This document shows, piece by piece, positions 10,198 to 22,339 of a stretch of DNA of 60,000 nt. A model generated the notes under the pieces. That model was not told the DNA's origin. It did not search any database and saw only the letters and a program-made list of their open reading frames with translations. Source of the DNA: Neocallimastix lanati (nom. inval.). Its lineage: Eukaryota; Neocallimastigomycota; Neocallimastigomycetes; Neocallimastigales; Neocallimastigaceae. Location: contig JACVTC010000146.1 of assembly GCA_016946835.1 (NCBI GenBank), forward strand, positions 1-60,000. Reading direction: 5' to 3'. Position 1 is the first letter of the stretch. Every line of letters begins with the position of its first letter. Both the position numbers and the translations under genes were made by a program.

Positions 10198-10502
10198 TTG
10201 TTATAATAATAACTCTTGATTTCTCAAAGAGAACTCAAGAGCCTTATTTATACTTTTTTGTCAAAATAAGGTTAAAATCAAAAGGGGTTCTAATCTTAAC
10301 AAATCTCTTATCTAGGAAAAGACTAGAAGAAAAACCTAGATAAGTTTTTTGATCGATATTCTATCCATATCGATCATCGTGTTAATTAAGTAAAACCGAT
10401 TACTTTTAAGAAGTAATTGGAAAAACCTTAATTAACCGATTACTTAATCTAATATAATGATCGAAAATAAAAGAATAAAATAATGAAAATTATTTCGATC
10501 AT
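10198..10502 (-). repeat. Right copy of internal inverted repeat
   Basis: This is the reverse complement of 7589-7890 with scattered substitutions and small indels. It contains the same TATA-like box (10242-10252, read leftward) and hairpin (10213-10241), so the putative promoters of the two arms face each other. Confidence 0.8.
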
Positions 10503-11682
10503 AAAATTTAAAATTTAATCTATTTAGTTCTATTTTATAGAACTTTACATAAAAAATATAAAACAATACATTAATAATAAAATACATGATTAATACAATA
10601 CAGAATACATGTTAGAATACAGAATACATGATAAAATACAGAATAGTGTTTTAGTTTATGATTTAATGAGTGAGAGAAAACTAAAACTAATAAATTTAAT
10701 AATTAAGTGAATAATTAAATAAATTTAATATTATTTTAAATGTATAAAAATTATTTAATTAAATAAATTTTTAATATTAAACTAAATAAAATTTTAATAT
10801 ATAATTAAATAAATTATTAATTATAATTAATTGTATAAATGAAATATGAGTTAAATAAAAGTTATATTAATTATAACTTAACTGTCGAAATTACAACTGA
10901 ATTAAATTTCAATTTCAATTAATTTCAATTAAAATTATTAAAAACAAAATAATTAATAAAAATTTATAATTCATTAATTATTCTTTAAATTTTATTTATT
11001 TTATAATATTATAAGTTATTTGATCATCTTAGGACCAGCTTAGGCCTACTGATTCTAATGATATCATATTAAACTTAAATATTATTAATAAATAAAATAT
11101 TTATTAACATGAATCATTTGGTCATGTCATCCTTGATTCATAAATTAATGTTTATGTATTAATTTATGTTATATTGATTTAATTAATTATTAATTATTAA
11201 TTACTATATTAAATATTTAAATTTAATATTATATTATATATATTAGCTAATATATTAGATTAAAAAATATAATTTATTTATATTAAACATATTCTTATAC
11301 TAAATATTATTATTATCAACTTTATATTATTATTATCAATATTCTCAAACCTACAAAGTATAAAAAGAAAATTCAAATTTATCTTTTTGTCCTTTGTAAG
11401 GTTATAGTTAACCTATTATAATATAACTATATATTTTTATTAATAAATAAAAATTTTTATCATATCAAACCAATTATTAGTTTTAATTAAGTGTTAAATT
11501 AACAAATTTAACTTTATAACTCTTTTATTTTAGTAATTTACTTATATCTATATAGTTATATTATATAGATATATCAACCTGATTCCTCGTTAAATTCAAC
11601 CTGTTTACTTTTTAACATTAACTAAGAAAATATAATTATTTTGTTAAAAATAATTATAGATTCTTACACAAAAATTCAAGCT

Positions 11683-11765
11683 GCCGGGATGGCCGAGTTG
11701 GTCTAAGGCGCCGCACTCAAGATGCGGTTTCGAAAGAAGCGCGAGTTCAAATCTCGCTTCCGGCA
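11683..11765 (+). tRNA. tRNA-Leu (anticodon CAA)
   Basis: The acceptor stem is GCCGGGA paired with TTCCGGC (one G-T), with discriminator A at 11765. The anticodon stem is CCGCA/TGCGG with loop CTCAAGA, giving anticodon CAA, which reads UUG. A long variable arm and the T-arm GCGAG TTCAAAT CTCGC are typical of a type II (leucine) tRNA. The D-arm and internal A box (TGGCCGAGTTGG) and B box (GAGTTCAAATC) are intact. No intron and no encoded CCA are present. It is 83 bases long. Insertions are stacked immediately upstream. Confidence 0.95.
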
Positions 11766-11849
11766 AATGAATTTTTATTTTAGATCTAACTGGTGGTCAT
11801 GTTACTACAATAACATAGTGTACATCACACTGAATTTTTTTTTTTTTTT

Positions 11850-12620
11850 TTTTAACTTTTGAACTTAGTAAATTTATAGCGTTAGGAATGGGGACTGTTA
11901 GGTAGATGAATGGATAGAATTATTATAGTAGAACACTGATAAGAACAACTAATCCATCTAGCTTTCATAATCATATATACTTATACGAAGCACCTCAAGT
12001 AAGTCTCTACCTAGGTATTATTTCTTTCTATTAGGCTTACAGTTTGGTGATGGCATGTGCTATCGAATTTAATCTCTGTTCCCAAAAAAATATAGCAGTT
12101 CTTCACATACCTGACTTATGACTTGCATTCCTCGATCCGTCGTTATCATTTTTCGAGATTCATCCAATCTGTGTATATCTCTTTGAAAAGCGTTCGCTGC
12201 CTTGATTGCATTAGGAACGTACTTAAAACCAGTTTGATGTATCATTTTTGGTTAATATATCACAGCATACTAAGATACAACCTGTCCTTCTGGTATACCT
12301 TATACATCCATTGTCTATTCTTATCTTACTTTTTAATGTTAAGTCAGTTATGAAGTCTAATTGAACCTCTTGCCAGGGTAAATCAGCAATTGGAATTTTA
12401 ACGGCTGTAACATATTCTTTAATATTCTTTGTTTACCTAAATAAAGTAGGTAACATATACCTGTTCTGGGTTTTTTTTTTCCTTACTAGAAGACCATCTA
12501 CTTCTTACTAGTACTTCTTGTTGTAGTTGTTTCTGTTACTTTTCACTAAATCTTTAATTATTTCCTGAGACATTTTATCTTGTTGGTAGGCCTGATATCA
12601 TCTATTATACACTACCTTAC
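11850..12620 (-). pseudogene. Ty3/gypsy integrase remnant
   Basis: Across several minus-strand frames this encodes pieces of a Ty3-type integrase in the right order. About 12410-12370 gives PWQEVQLDFITDLT, around the first catalytic Asp. About 12270-12130 gives FKYVPNAIKAANAFQRDIHR then MITTDRGMQVISQ, around the second Asp (TDRG). About 12060-11990 gives CHHQTVSLIERNNT with VETYLRCF, corresponding to the HPQT..ERxN region. Frameshifts and stops separate the blocks, so it is dead. It starts about 85 bases after the tRNA gene. Whether it once belonged to the same family as the element at 1-5775 cannot be told, because that integrase is outside the window. Confidence 0.7.
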
Positions 12621-12711
12621 GATGACGATGGAAATCTTCCAAAAATTATTAGAATTAGTGGAAAATAAAAAATAGTTGGCGTTACCACATCACTATTAAA
12701 ATATTACTGTT

Positions 12712-12836
<125 letters not shown>

Positions 12837-12999
12837 CGTTATTGTTAGTATTATATTTTCGAATAATGTTTGGTAAAGGATTTTATATATTTTCAACTTC
12901 TATTTTGTAATGTGGTAAAAAATTTGAAAAAGAATTGATATTAGAGGTAAGATATAAATATCCCCTGAAACATTTTCAAAAAAATTCAACAGATAGAGA

Positions 13000-15900
13000 G
13001 AGAATAATTTTATTGTTAAATTATGTCAAAATTTAGTAACTTAATGGATTGCTAGTATATCCTAGAAAGATTCTTGGAAGAGCATTGTTATCGAATTTAT
13101 TTCAAAAATTTTTAGGAACAGAGAAAAATACCTTGCATCTAAAGACTTATATGTTATCATAATTAACAGGCTTATTGTAAATGATTTCGAATGAAATTTC
13201 ATATTTAATTACCGAATGGGGAAGACAGTTTTAAGTATAGTTTGAAGTGGATATTACATCCTCCAAAAATGAGTGATTTAATTTTGAATCATTTAAAATA
13301 AAATTTTCAACAGATATTAGTGTCACATTAAAACATTCAGTCTACCATTTTATTGTGGATTATATAGAATGGTAAATTGATCGTCAATTTTATTGTATTC
13401 ACAGAAAATATTGAAATGGTGATTTGAAAATCTAATCTCATTGTTAGTACGAATATGTTTAATTTGAGTGTTGAAATTAATTTTTATTTATTTAAATACC
13501 AACTTTTAAATCTGGTGAAGAGATCACTTTTGCTATTCATTAGTAACCTCAAGAGAAAATCATTCTACAAAACAATCAACAAGAGTACTTTACCATTGGA
13601 CCACTTACGTCTGCACCATCATTTAATGGATGACTGAGGTAGAAAATACTGGGTTTATTTACTTAAAACATAAATCTGAGGCAGTTCAGAAATTTATTGA
13701 GTTTCATAAACTTATGAAAAATACTTATAATTACAAAATAAAGGAAGTAAGATCTGATCACGATTTAGAATATAATAACTCTAATTTTTATAAATTATCT
13801 TAAAAATAATGGAATTACATTTAATCATTCTACACCAACTAATCTCCAACAAAATAGATGTGATGAAAAAATTAAATAGACATTAGATAATTATGCAAAA
13901 ACATTACTCAATGCAGCTAAATTATCTCTTATATTGTGGGATGAACCTATTAAATGTGCATGTATATTGTAAAATTTAAATCCGCATCAGGGAATTAATC
14001 TTAAAATTCCGAATGAAGAATTTTTCCATAAGAAAATTGATATATCTAAACTTAAAGTTTTTGGATGCAAAGTACTTTTTCTTAATAAATAAAACAAGAA
14101 AAATTTGAAAATAATACAAAACCAGGTATTTTCTATGGATATTCATCAGACTCCCCCTCAATTTATTTATCTGAATGATTTGATGTATGAAAAAAAATTT
14201 ACTAAGTGAGCCATATGTACTTTTATTGAAGTATACATCATTAACTATAATTACTGATTTTGAAGTAATGTTGAAGACACGATAGCACTACTTATATATA
14301 AATTTAATCAATCCATTTATCATAATGAATTTGAAATGAATGAAAAAAAAAACAGAATAAAGTTAATTTTGAAGATAATATAGATTTAATGGATGAATAC
14401 AATAATGAAAACATGTTAGATAATAATTCAGAAAAACAGAAAAATAAATAAAGATAAAATAAATGAAGATAAAATTAATGAAGAATTATATTAATGAAAA
14501 TCAAAAGGAAATACTCAAAAATTCAAATATTGAAGAAAGTATAAAAATGACATCAAATGAAAGCCATGCCAACATTCTACATAATAACAGAAAAAGTAAA
14601 TAAGGCTATTTTCAATAGAAAGAACTATAATAATAGTATAAACCATATAAAAATCACAAAAAAATGATTTTTTGAATAAAAATGTGAAAAAAAAAGTTTT
14701 ATTAATAAAAATTTGAATAAAAAATTTAAAAATTTCAAATTTAAGAAATAATTAAAAATTTCAAATCTAAACAATTATAAAATTGTAAACCAAAAACCTA
14801 TTGAAAATAAAATTGAAAGCAGCCATAAAAATATGGTTAATATGAAGAAGGATGAAGAATTAAATTTAGAATTTCATAAAATATATAAAAATATTAAAAA
14901 TTAAAGACTATAATTCTGAAAATGAGTATGAAGTCAATTTTAGAAATCTGGAAACTTTAGATAAAAGTAAATTTAAGGAAAATCAAAGAATAGGATATAA
15001 AATTTAATATTAAGAAGAATAATAAGCTATCTATAAACAAGTAAACAAAAAGGAAATAATTTATAAAGAAAAAACAAAAATCTATCTAAAAAGAAAAGAA
15101 AAAATTATCAATCCAATAAAGAAAGAAAAATGAAGGATAGAACACCAACATTAAACAAATCAATTTGTAAGAGGAAACAGATTCAGATGAAAATGAAAGC
15201 TGCAAAAGAAAAAGAGTAAATAATATTAATATGTTAATTCCAAAGAATTATGAAGAAACTATTAATTCAGAAAATGCCAACAAATGGAAAGATTCAATAA
15301 ACGAAGAATTATAAAATTTATTTGAAAATAATATTATGAAAATTGTGGAAACCATTGTCATTAAACCACTCGATGTTAAATGAATTTTTATCATTAAAGA
15401 TAATGGCATATATGAAGTAAGATTGACTGTCAGAGGTTTTGTTAAATTAAAGGAATTGATTTTACCTGTACCTATTTTCCTATAATAGAAATAAATAGTT
15501 TTAAATTAACAATTACTAATTACTATTGCATTAATATATAAATTGGATTTAAGACAAACCGATATTAAAGCTGCATATTTAAATACTAATTTAGATGAGA
15601 AAATTTATGTTCAAATTCCAATTGGTGATAAAAACTTCAATTGCCGAAAATCTGGATTATTACAAAAAGCTCTCTATAAATACAAATAAGCTAGAAGACA
15701 ATGGTTTTAAGAAATCTCTGGTTTTATTAGGAAATTGGGTTAATTAATACAGATAATTGTTTATTTGATAAATAATAAATTATGCTTATTACTAATACAT
15801 TATGTTGATAATATATTAATTGCAGGAGTAAATAAAGAAATTATCAAGGTTGTTACAAAAATAAACATAAATATGAAGTTTCCACAGATAAAACATCAAA

Positions 15901-16740
15901 CATAATCATTGGAATTAATATTATTAAAACAAATAAAGGTTACAAAATTAATCAAAAAGATTATATTGAAAAAATGTTAACTAACTATAAACAATACTAA
16001 AATAACTAGAACACCACATATTTTAAAAAATTAGAAGATAGAGAAAATTCTGAAAAAATTAACCAAACTGATTAAAAAAGATTAATTGGATTTCTATTAT
16101 GTGTAACAACAAAGACAAGACCAGATATAGCATTTGCAGTAAATCAAGCTGCATAATTTTCTAAGAATCCACCAAAGACTAATTTGAATGTAGTTATTCA
16201 AATATTAAAATACCTTAATAGTATAAAGAATTATTCAATCCATTATAATAGATAGAAAACTTTAAGAGATTATTGTAATGCAGATTTCTCTGGTTCTGAG
16301 ATTAAAATAAAATCTACCTCATTGTATATCTTTGGATTAGGAAATAATTCAATATCATGGAAATCAATTACTCAAAAAAATATAGCCTTAATAACCGCAG
16401 AAGCTGAATACTCAAGCTTAAAAGAAAGTATAAAACAAACTATATGGATAAGAAGATTAGTAAATAAATTATTCAACAAAAAATATTAGAATTAATATTA
16501 GAATTAATATTAGAATATATAATAAACCATGTAAGGATATAACTAAAAATGAAGACCAAAAGGGACTATGCAATATATAGATATAAAATACAAAAATATT
16601 CAAGATGAAAATATAAAAAATGAAATTAAATTAATACTTATTCTAGCTCAATGATCCATTAACCAAAAATAATTATGGATCCAAGTTTAAATTCTTTGCC
16701 GATTTCATCATGGAAATGAGGAAAAAGCCAACGTAGGGGA
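13000..16740 (+). pseudogene. Decayed Ty1/copia retrotransposon (integrase, reverse transcriptase, RNase H)
   Basis: Broken plus-strand frames spell copia pol in order. Integrase core occurs at about 13645-14180 (KYWVYLLKHKSEAVQKFIEF, VRSDHDLEY, KLKVFGCKVLF, KPGIFYGYS). A Lys/Asn-rich linker follows (14200-15230). Reverse transcriptase begins near 15230 (NANKWKDSINEEL) and continues with DIKAAYLNTNLDEKIYVQIP at about 15560-15620 and the polymerase box YVDNILIAG near 15800, where the usual YVDD has Asn for the second Asp. The later part has TRPDIAFAVNQAA near 16120 and RNase H has ITAEAEYSSLKE near 16400. Many in-frame stops and frameshifts show it is non-functional. The 5' boundary is uncertain. 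12900-13640 has gag-like charged fragments but no firm motif. Confidence 0.8.
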
Positions 16741-16995
16741 AATGCTAAATATCATAGTTATATCTTTAATTACATTATACATTATACATACATTATTAAA
16801 TGTAAAATATTTTTATACGGTAGTAGAATGTAGTGTAACTTTAAATGTTACCAATAATGTTAGACTATTATAGAAAAATAATTATAAATAACATATAATT
16901 ACATATTCTTAAATGAAGAAGGTTTTTCTTAATGTAAAAGTAATGAAACAAATAAATAAACACATAATAAAATATAAATATCATTTCTGATTTTA
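16741..16995 (+). repeat. 3' LTR of the decayed copia element
   Basis: A purine tract AGGGGAAA directly precedes TGCTAAATATCATAG. The following 250 bases (ATCATAGTTATAT..., AATGTAGTGTAAC, TACCAATAATGTTAGACTA, AATAAATAAACACA) are repeated in direct orientation at 22025-22310. Position after RNase H and the purine tract identifies it as an LTR. Confidence 0.75.
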
Positions 16996-16999
16996 GTGA

Positions 17000-17940
17000 T
17001 ATTTAACAAAAACAATTATCTTAAATATTAAAATTGCTGTTTTAAAAATTGATATATTTAATAATATATTCCATTTAGTCTTGATTTAACTATATTCATT
17101 GATCAAATAACTTTTTGATAAATATTAAAGCAAATAAATATTTTTTTGGACTTATTAATAAACTTTATTTATTAAAAATTAATTTATATAAAAAAAAGAT
17201 ATTACAAGAATTTTATTATAATATTGATATTAAAATGCTGTGTTATGAGTTTCGAGGGCATAAGTGCCTCTAATTCTTTCCATTTATTGATGATAATTCC
17301 TAATTATTAATATTATCATTAAAATTCGTATCAGAAATTCTACTTTGCCTTATTTTTTCCATATCAATATTATATTAATAATAATAATAATTTATTTTTT
17401 AATTCTTTCTAAATTATTTTGTATATTATTATAAAATAATTAATATATTTAAAAAAAATTCAGTTAAAATAAGAATTCATATTTTTTATTCTTGATTTTT
17501 GATATATAATATTAGTTTAATATTTTATATTTTATAACAAAAATAAAAAAGAAAATTTTTTATTAATAATAACATTATAAAATTTTTAAAGATTATATTA
17601 AAAAATTTTGTGATGATTTGTTTTTTTATAATATTTTATTTTATTTTTATTATTCTTTTATTTTTTTTTTATATTAAATATTTCTTAACAAAAAAGGTAA
17701 TTTATATAATTTTATTTTTTTTTATTAAGCTAATAGATTAATACTATTTTTTTAAATAAAAAAAAATTGTATTCTCTATATTTAATTTTTAAATAAAAAA
17801 AAAAAAAATTTGTATTCTCTACATTTAATTGTTTTTCATAACATTAAATACTTAACATAAATTATCAAAAATTATTAAAATATAGAAATCTTAAAAAATA
17901 ATTAATTAATATATAAAAAACTGAAATAAATTATACAATA
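17000..17940. other. Non-coding AT-rich interval
   Basis: No gene is seen. The only less AT-rich stretch is 17236-17285, where GAGGGCATAAGTGCCTC can form a short hairpin with one bulged G. Confidence 0.6.
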
Positions 17941-17941
17941 G

Positions 17942-18270
17942 TTAACAAGTTAAAAGGGTGTGGGGCATTTCGCCAAATTGCATTTCGCCAGGTTGCGTTT
18001 CGCCAATTTTTTTGAAAGCATGTGGCGTATTAAAAAAATGTGGCATTTCGCCAAGTTGCTTTTCGCCAAATTGTGAATTATTAAATAAATAAATAAATCA
18101 ATAAATAAAATTAAATATTATTAATATCGCATAAAAACAATTTTAAAAAAAATATTTTGAATTAATATTTATTTATTTATTCATTTATTTATATCAATAC
18201 TCTACTTGTCGAAATGCAACCTGGCGAATAGCAACTTGGGGAAATGCAACTCTCCCAAGTTAAAACTACA
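17942..18270. mobile_element. Small inverted-repeat (MITE-like) element of 15-bp GCATTTCGCCAAGTT units
   Basis: The left side has five imperfect copies of a 15-bp unit close to GCATTTCGCCAAGTT (17965-18070). The right side has three copies on the other strand (18208-18252, GAAATGCAACCTGGCG). The outer ends GTTAAAAGGG (left) and its partner near TCCCAAGTTAAAAC (right) extend the inverted repeat. The centre is plain AT-rich sequence. There is no coding capacity. The size and terminal inverted tandem units suggest a non-autonomous DNA element. Confidence 0.6.
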
Positions 18271-18589
18271 AAAAAAAAAAAAAAAAAAAGTTAAAAAAGG
18301 TTAATTATCTAAAAAATTATGTATTTATTTATTAAGTTAAAATCATATTATTTAATTATAAATTTCATTCTTTTGAACCTAAATAATCTTTTTTTCCTTT
18401 TATGAAAATATATCATATTTAAATTTTTTATAATAATAAAATTAATGATAAAATGATAAATAATTTAAATAAATGACAAAAAAAATAAAAATAAATTATG
18501 AAAAATCATGTTATTATATATCTTATTATCTTATTTAAAAAGAAATTTTCAATAACATATTCATCTTAATGTTTTATATTAAAAAAAAA

Positions 18590-21500
18590 ATGATACCGAT
18601 AATATTGTACATTGGATTAATATTTATTTATTTAAAAATAAGTAATATTTTTGAAACTTTATATATTGAAATATTTTAAATAAATGAAATATTAATAATA
18701 CTATTATCTGTTATATATATAGTTGTTTGTGATAATGAGATCTTTTTAAATGCTATTGCATTAGCTGGAAATAATAATTTATTAATTCAGACAAATGTTG
18801 AAAAATTTAATATGTATTCTAAGGAAAATAATTTAAATATTAATATAAAATTAAATCTTCTAACTTCCTCAAATTCATCAATAGATATTTATAATTTTGG
18901 AAGTATGGTTGAATCTTTACTAAAAAAACAAAAAAATAAGTACGATATATATTTCTTTGATTTTACCCAAACATTAGATATAGGTTTTTATTTATTGGAT
19001 TTAACAAAATGGATGCCAGATAATTATTTTGAATCATTTAATACTAATTTTATTATGAATTCATGTACTTATAATGATAAATTAGTTGGACTTGTAATTT
19101 TATATATTTAATTATTTTTATATACTTTATAATTAATAAATATTTTTTTTTTAATTTTTAATAAATCTATTAATATTATTTCTATTTTACATAATAATTA
19201 TCATTTTTTTATTTTTATTTATATATTTTAATAATACTAATGTAAACGTATATAAAATATATAAAGCCCGGATTATTAGGTTATTCATTACTATATTCAA
19301 ATGAAAAATTACTGAAAAAATATGATAAATCAATTCCTAAAACATGGGATGAACTATTGGAAACAAGTAAATACATCTTAGAAAGAGAAAATAATACCAA
19401 TTTAATTGCCTATAATGGCTTATTTGATGGTTAATATTAATTATTTATAGAAATTTAATAAATTTACATAAAATAATCTTTATTTTATCAATGAAATATT
19501 TATATGATAATAATCAATATTGCTGTCATATTAAGATATTAAATACATTAAATAATTTAATATGTATATATATTTAATTAACAGAAACTTTAGGAGGATT
19601 TTATTCCTTATATGAATTTATATATTCTTGTAGAGATTCCATAGATTCCCCATTTCCGGATCTACAAAGTGAAGCCGCAATTAAATCTTTAGAAATGATT
19701 AAGCAATTAAAAAATGAAATTGCATCAGGTATATAAATATTTATCCATAATAATGAATATTAATTTTTTAAATGTTAATGATGCATTAATAAATAAAAAA
19801 AGAAAGTAATAATATAATAAATAATAATAATAATAATAAATAACATTAATTATAATTATTAAAAGTAATGATAATAAATAAATTAATAAAAAAAAATATT
19901 AATAATCTAAAAAAATAATAATACTAATAATAAATCAATAATAAAAATAATAAATCAATAATAAAAATAATAAATGAATAATAAAAAAATAAAAAAATAA
20001 TAATAATAATAGGATTAATAGTTAAATAATAAATTACTTTTATATATATTCAAACAGATTATATTTTTTCAAAGAGTTTAGAGTATGGAGTAAACAAATT
20101 GTTTGAAGGAAATGCAATATTTATAAAATGCTGGAAGATAAATGAGTCAGTGATGGATTTAATACCCTCCTATAGAATATCACCTTTACCTGGTATCAAA
20201 GAGGAAATTTCAGGATCTGTTGTTGTTGGATATAATTTAGGAATTGATAAAAATATAAAAAAAGAAAAAATTGAAGCAGCTATAACGGCTGTTAAATATA
20301 TATCATTTACAGAAATAAATAGTCAATGTAACTTTTTTAACAAAATAATGAATGAAGAAATAAGTAGTTTAAATAACGATAGTTTTAGTATAAAAGAATG
20401 CAGTTTTTTAAAAAATCTACATTTAATAATAATGCCAACATCAAAATTTGAAAGTTCTTCAGAATATACAAAAAAATTTATTAATTATGCTTATGATTTC
20501 ATTTATAGAAATGAAGGTACTGCAAATGAAGCACTAAGAAAAATCAATAATTTAACTAAAATTTATTCCATTTCTATTAACATTAATGAATCAGTTATTG
20601 GATTTATTTTTTTTATAATAACCTCTCTTGTTCTTTTATCAATTTTATTATCTCTGGTTGTATTATATATAAAAAAATTCAATCCATATTATATGTTTTT
20701 ATCAAAAGATTTTTGGATTATATCTATGATGGGGTTAATTATTTTTTTATGTAGCATTTTTACAAACTTTGGACAAAAATCTACTTTTAAATGCTATTTA
20801 TTTTTGGTATTATTAATGTTAGGATTCACCTTAAATCTGGCACCATTTTTTTATAAGTTAATTATCAATTTTCCCGAAAATAATAAAATATCAAGATGGG
20901 TTTATGGACATCGCTATCAGTTTCTTTTAATTTTAATTTCAATTGATATAATATTAATTTTTTACATTCTATTAAAAAGTACGATATTGAAAATGTTTTT
21001 AAATATGAAGGAGAAAAATTCCAAAAATGTGTCATGCATAATGCTTTTGGATTACTGATAATAAGTATTATTTTACTATATAAATCAATGATTGTAATAA
21101 CAATGCTAATATTAATTTTTATGGAATGGAATATCGAATTGATTTTATATGATGTTAGATTTATTGTAGCGACTATCTATATTGATATTATATTTGTTAT
21201 AATTTCAATTATATTGAATTTCTTGGATATTTCTACTTATAAAACATATTTTATAATACGTGTATTTACCATATTAATTGTTTCAATTACAAATTTTATT
21301 CTATTATATGGTTTTAGGATTATAATGCCATCATTTAAAAAAGAGGAAGATATTATATTGTATATTAATACCATTCATAATTTAAGACATAAATTTAATG
21401 GATCAAGTTATTCTTCAAATATTATATCAAACACCAATGATATTGGTACCACGAATACAGAAATCAGTTATGCTAATAAAGGTAACATTGAAAGAGATTT

Positions 21501-21618
21501 CAGTGATAATAGATTAAGAAATGATTCAAATTATAAATCAACTCTTTTTTCAAAAATAATAGATTATCATTTTAAAACGTCATCAATGGATTTTAGTGAA
21601 AGTAATTCTCAAATATAA
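18590..21618 (+). CDS. Solute-binding domain fused to class C seven-helix receptor (5 exons, one apparent frameshift)
   Basis: A membrane receptor of the GABA-B/class C GPCR type with a bacterial-style extracellular solute-binding (family 1, type II periplasmic) domain. Exons 18590-18641, 18723-19093, 19267-19429, 19585-19728 and 20058-21618 join in phase with GT-AG introns. A hydrophobic signal peptide (MIPIILYIGLIFIYL) opens it. Binding-domain residues about 20-410 include DIYFFDFTQT, KLVGL, IPKTWDELLETSKYI and GNAIFIKCW. Seven hydrophobic segments follow (residues about 420-680), then a Ser/Asn-rich cytoplasmic tail. A Cys at the start of helix 3 (KCYLF) and one before helix 5 (KCVMHN) could form the conserved disulfide. 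Between helices 4 and 5 the frame slips at an A5 run (20974-20978). One more A restores 763 residues, so this is either a fresh pseudogene or an indel error. The ligand is unknown. Confidence 0.75.
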
Positions 21619-22024
21619 ATATTATTAAATCCATAATATACTAATTTATAAGTTATGACTCATTAATAAAATATTTATTATTTAATTAAAAATAAAATTA
21701 TCCATAAAAAATATCTATAAATATTTAAAAAGAACTATTAATAATAAATAATTTAAAATAAATTAATATATTTATAATAAAAACAATTACTATTATTAAA
21801 AAAGTTATAAATTTATTTATCATAAAATTTTATAATAAATCATTATAAATGATAAATAAATTAATATATAAAATGTTTTGTAATAAAAATATAAAAAATT
21901 GTTATATCACTTTTTTAAATAAATTAAACTGATCTTATCTATTTATAAAATAAATAAAATTTATTAATATATATTACTTTTTTTTATATATAAGAATATT
22001 TTTTAGTACAAAAAAAAATTATTA

Positions 22025-22310
22025 ATATTTTTAAGTATCATAGTTATATGTCTAATTACATTATACATTATACTGTATTAATAAGTGTAAAATATCTTTA
22101 TTCAATAATATAATGTAGTGTAACGTTAAATATTACCAATAATGTTAGACTACTATAAAAAAATAATTATATAAATAATATTGTAATAATATATTCTTAA
22201 ATGGAAAAGGTCTTTCTTATATGTAAAAGCAATAAAATAAATAAATAAACACAAAATAAAATATAAATATCATTTATGATTCTAAGTGTTATATTTAATT
22301 AGGTATAGTT
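22025..22310 (+). repeat. Second copia LTR copy
   Basis: It is direct-orientation similarity to 16741-16995 from ATCATAGTTATAT through TACCAATAATGTTAGACTA to AATAAATAAACACA and TATAAATATCATTT. It precedes a protease fragment of the same family, so it is a 5' LTR of a second, deleted copy. Confidence 0.75.
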
Positions 22311-22339
22311 TTAAATTTAACATTAGTATTTCAATTAAA

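Larger units (their letters stand above)
7277..11668. mobile_element. 4.4-kb inverted-repeat insertion next to tRNA-Leu
   Basis: The left end reads TGTAAGAATCTATAATTATT and the right end is its reverse complement, with about 50 bp of terminal inverted similarity. A six-base direct repeat, CAAAAA, flanks it (7271-7276 and 11669-11674). Internally, about 300 bp at 7589-7890 reappears inverted at 10198-10502. The right arm is about 0.85 kb longer between terminus and that block. Both arms end inward with ATTATTACA (about 8151 and 9936). I see no coding capacity. It could be a non-autonomous DIRS-like or foldback element, or two related solo LTRs in opposite orientation. Confidence 0.5.

Noticed and set aside
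10134-10343. 69-residue plus-strand reading through the inverted repeat
   Set aside because: It crosses the promoter-hairpin block that is conserved at DNA level in inverted orientation, and nothing suggests protein constraint.
7277-11668. Hammerhead-type ribozyme (retrozyme) in the inverted element
   Set aside because: I looked for the CTGANGA and GAAA core in the hairpin-rich parts and did not find a consistent arrangement.
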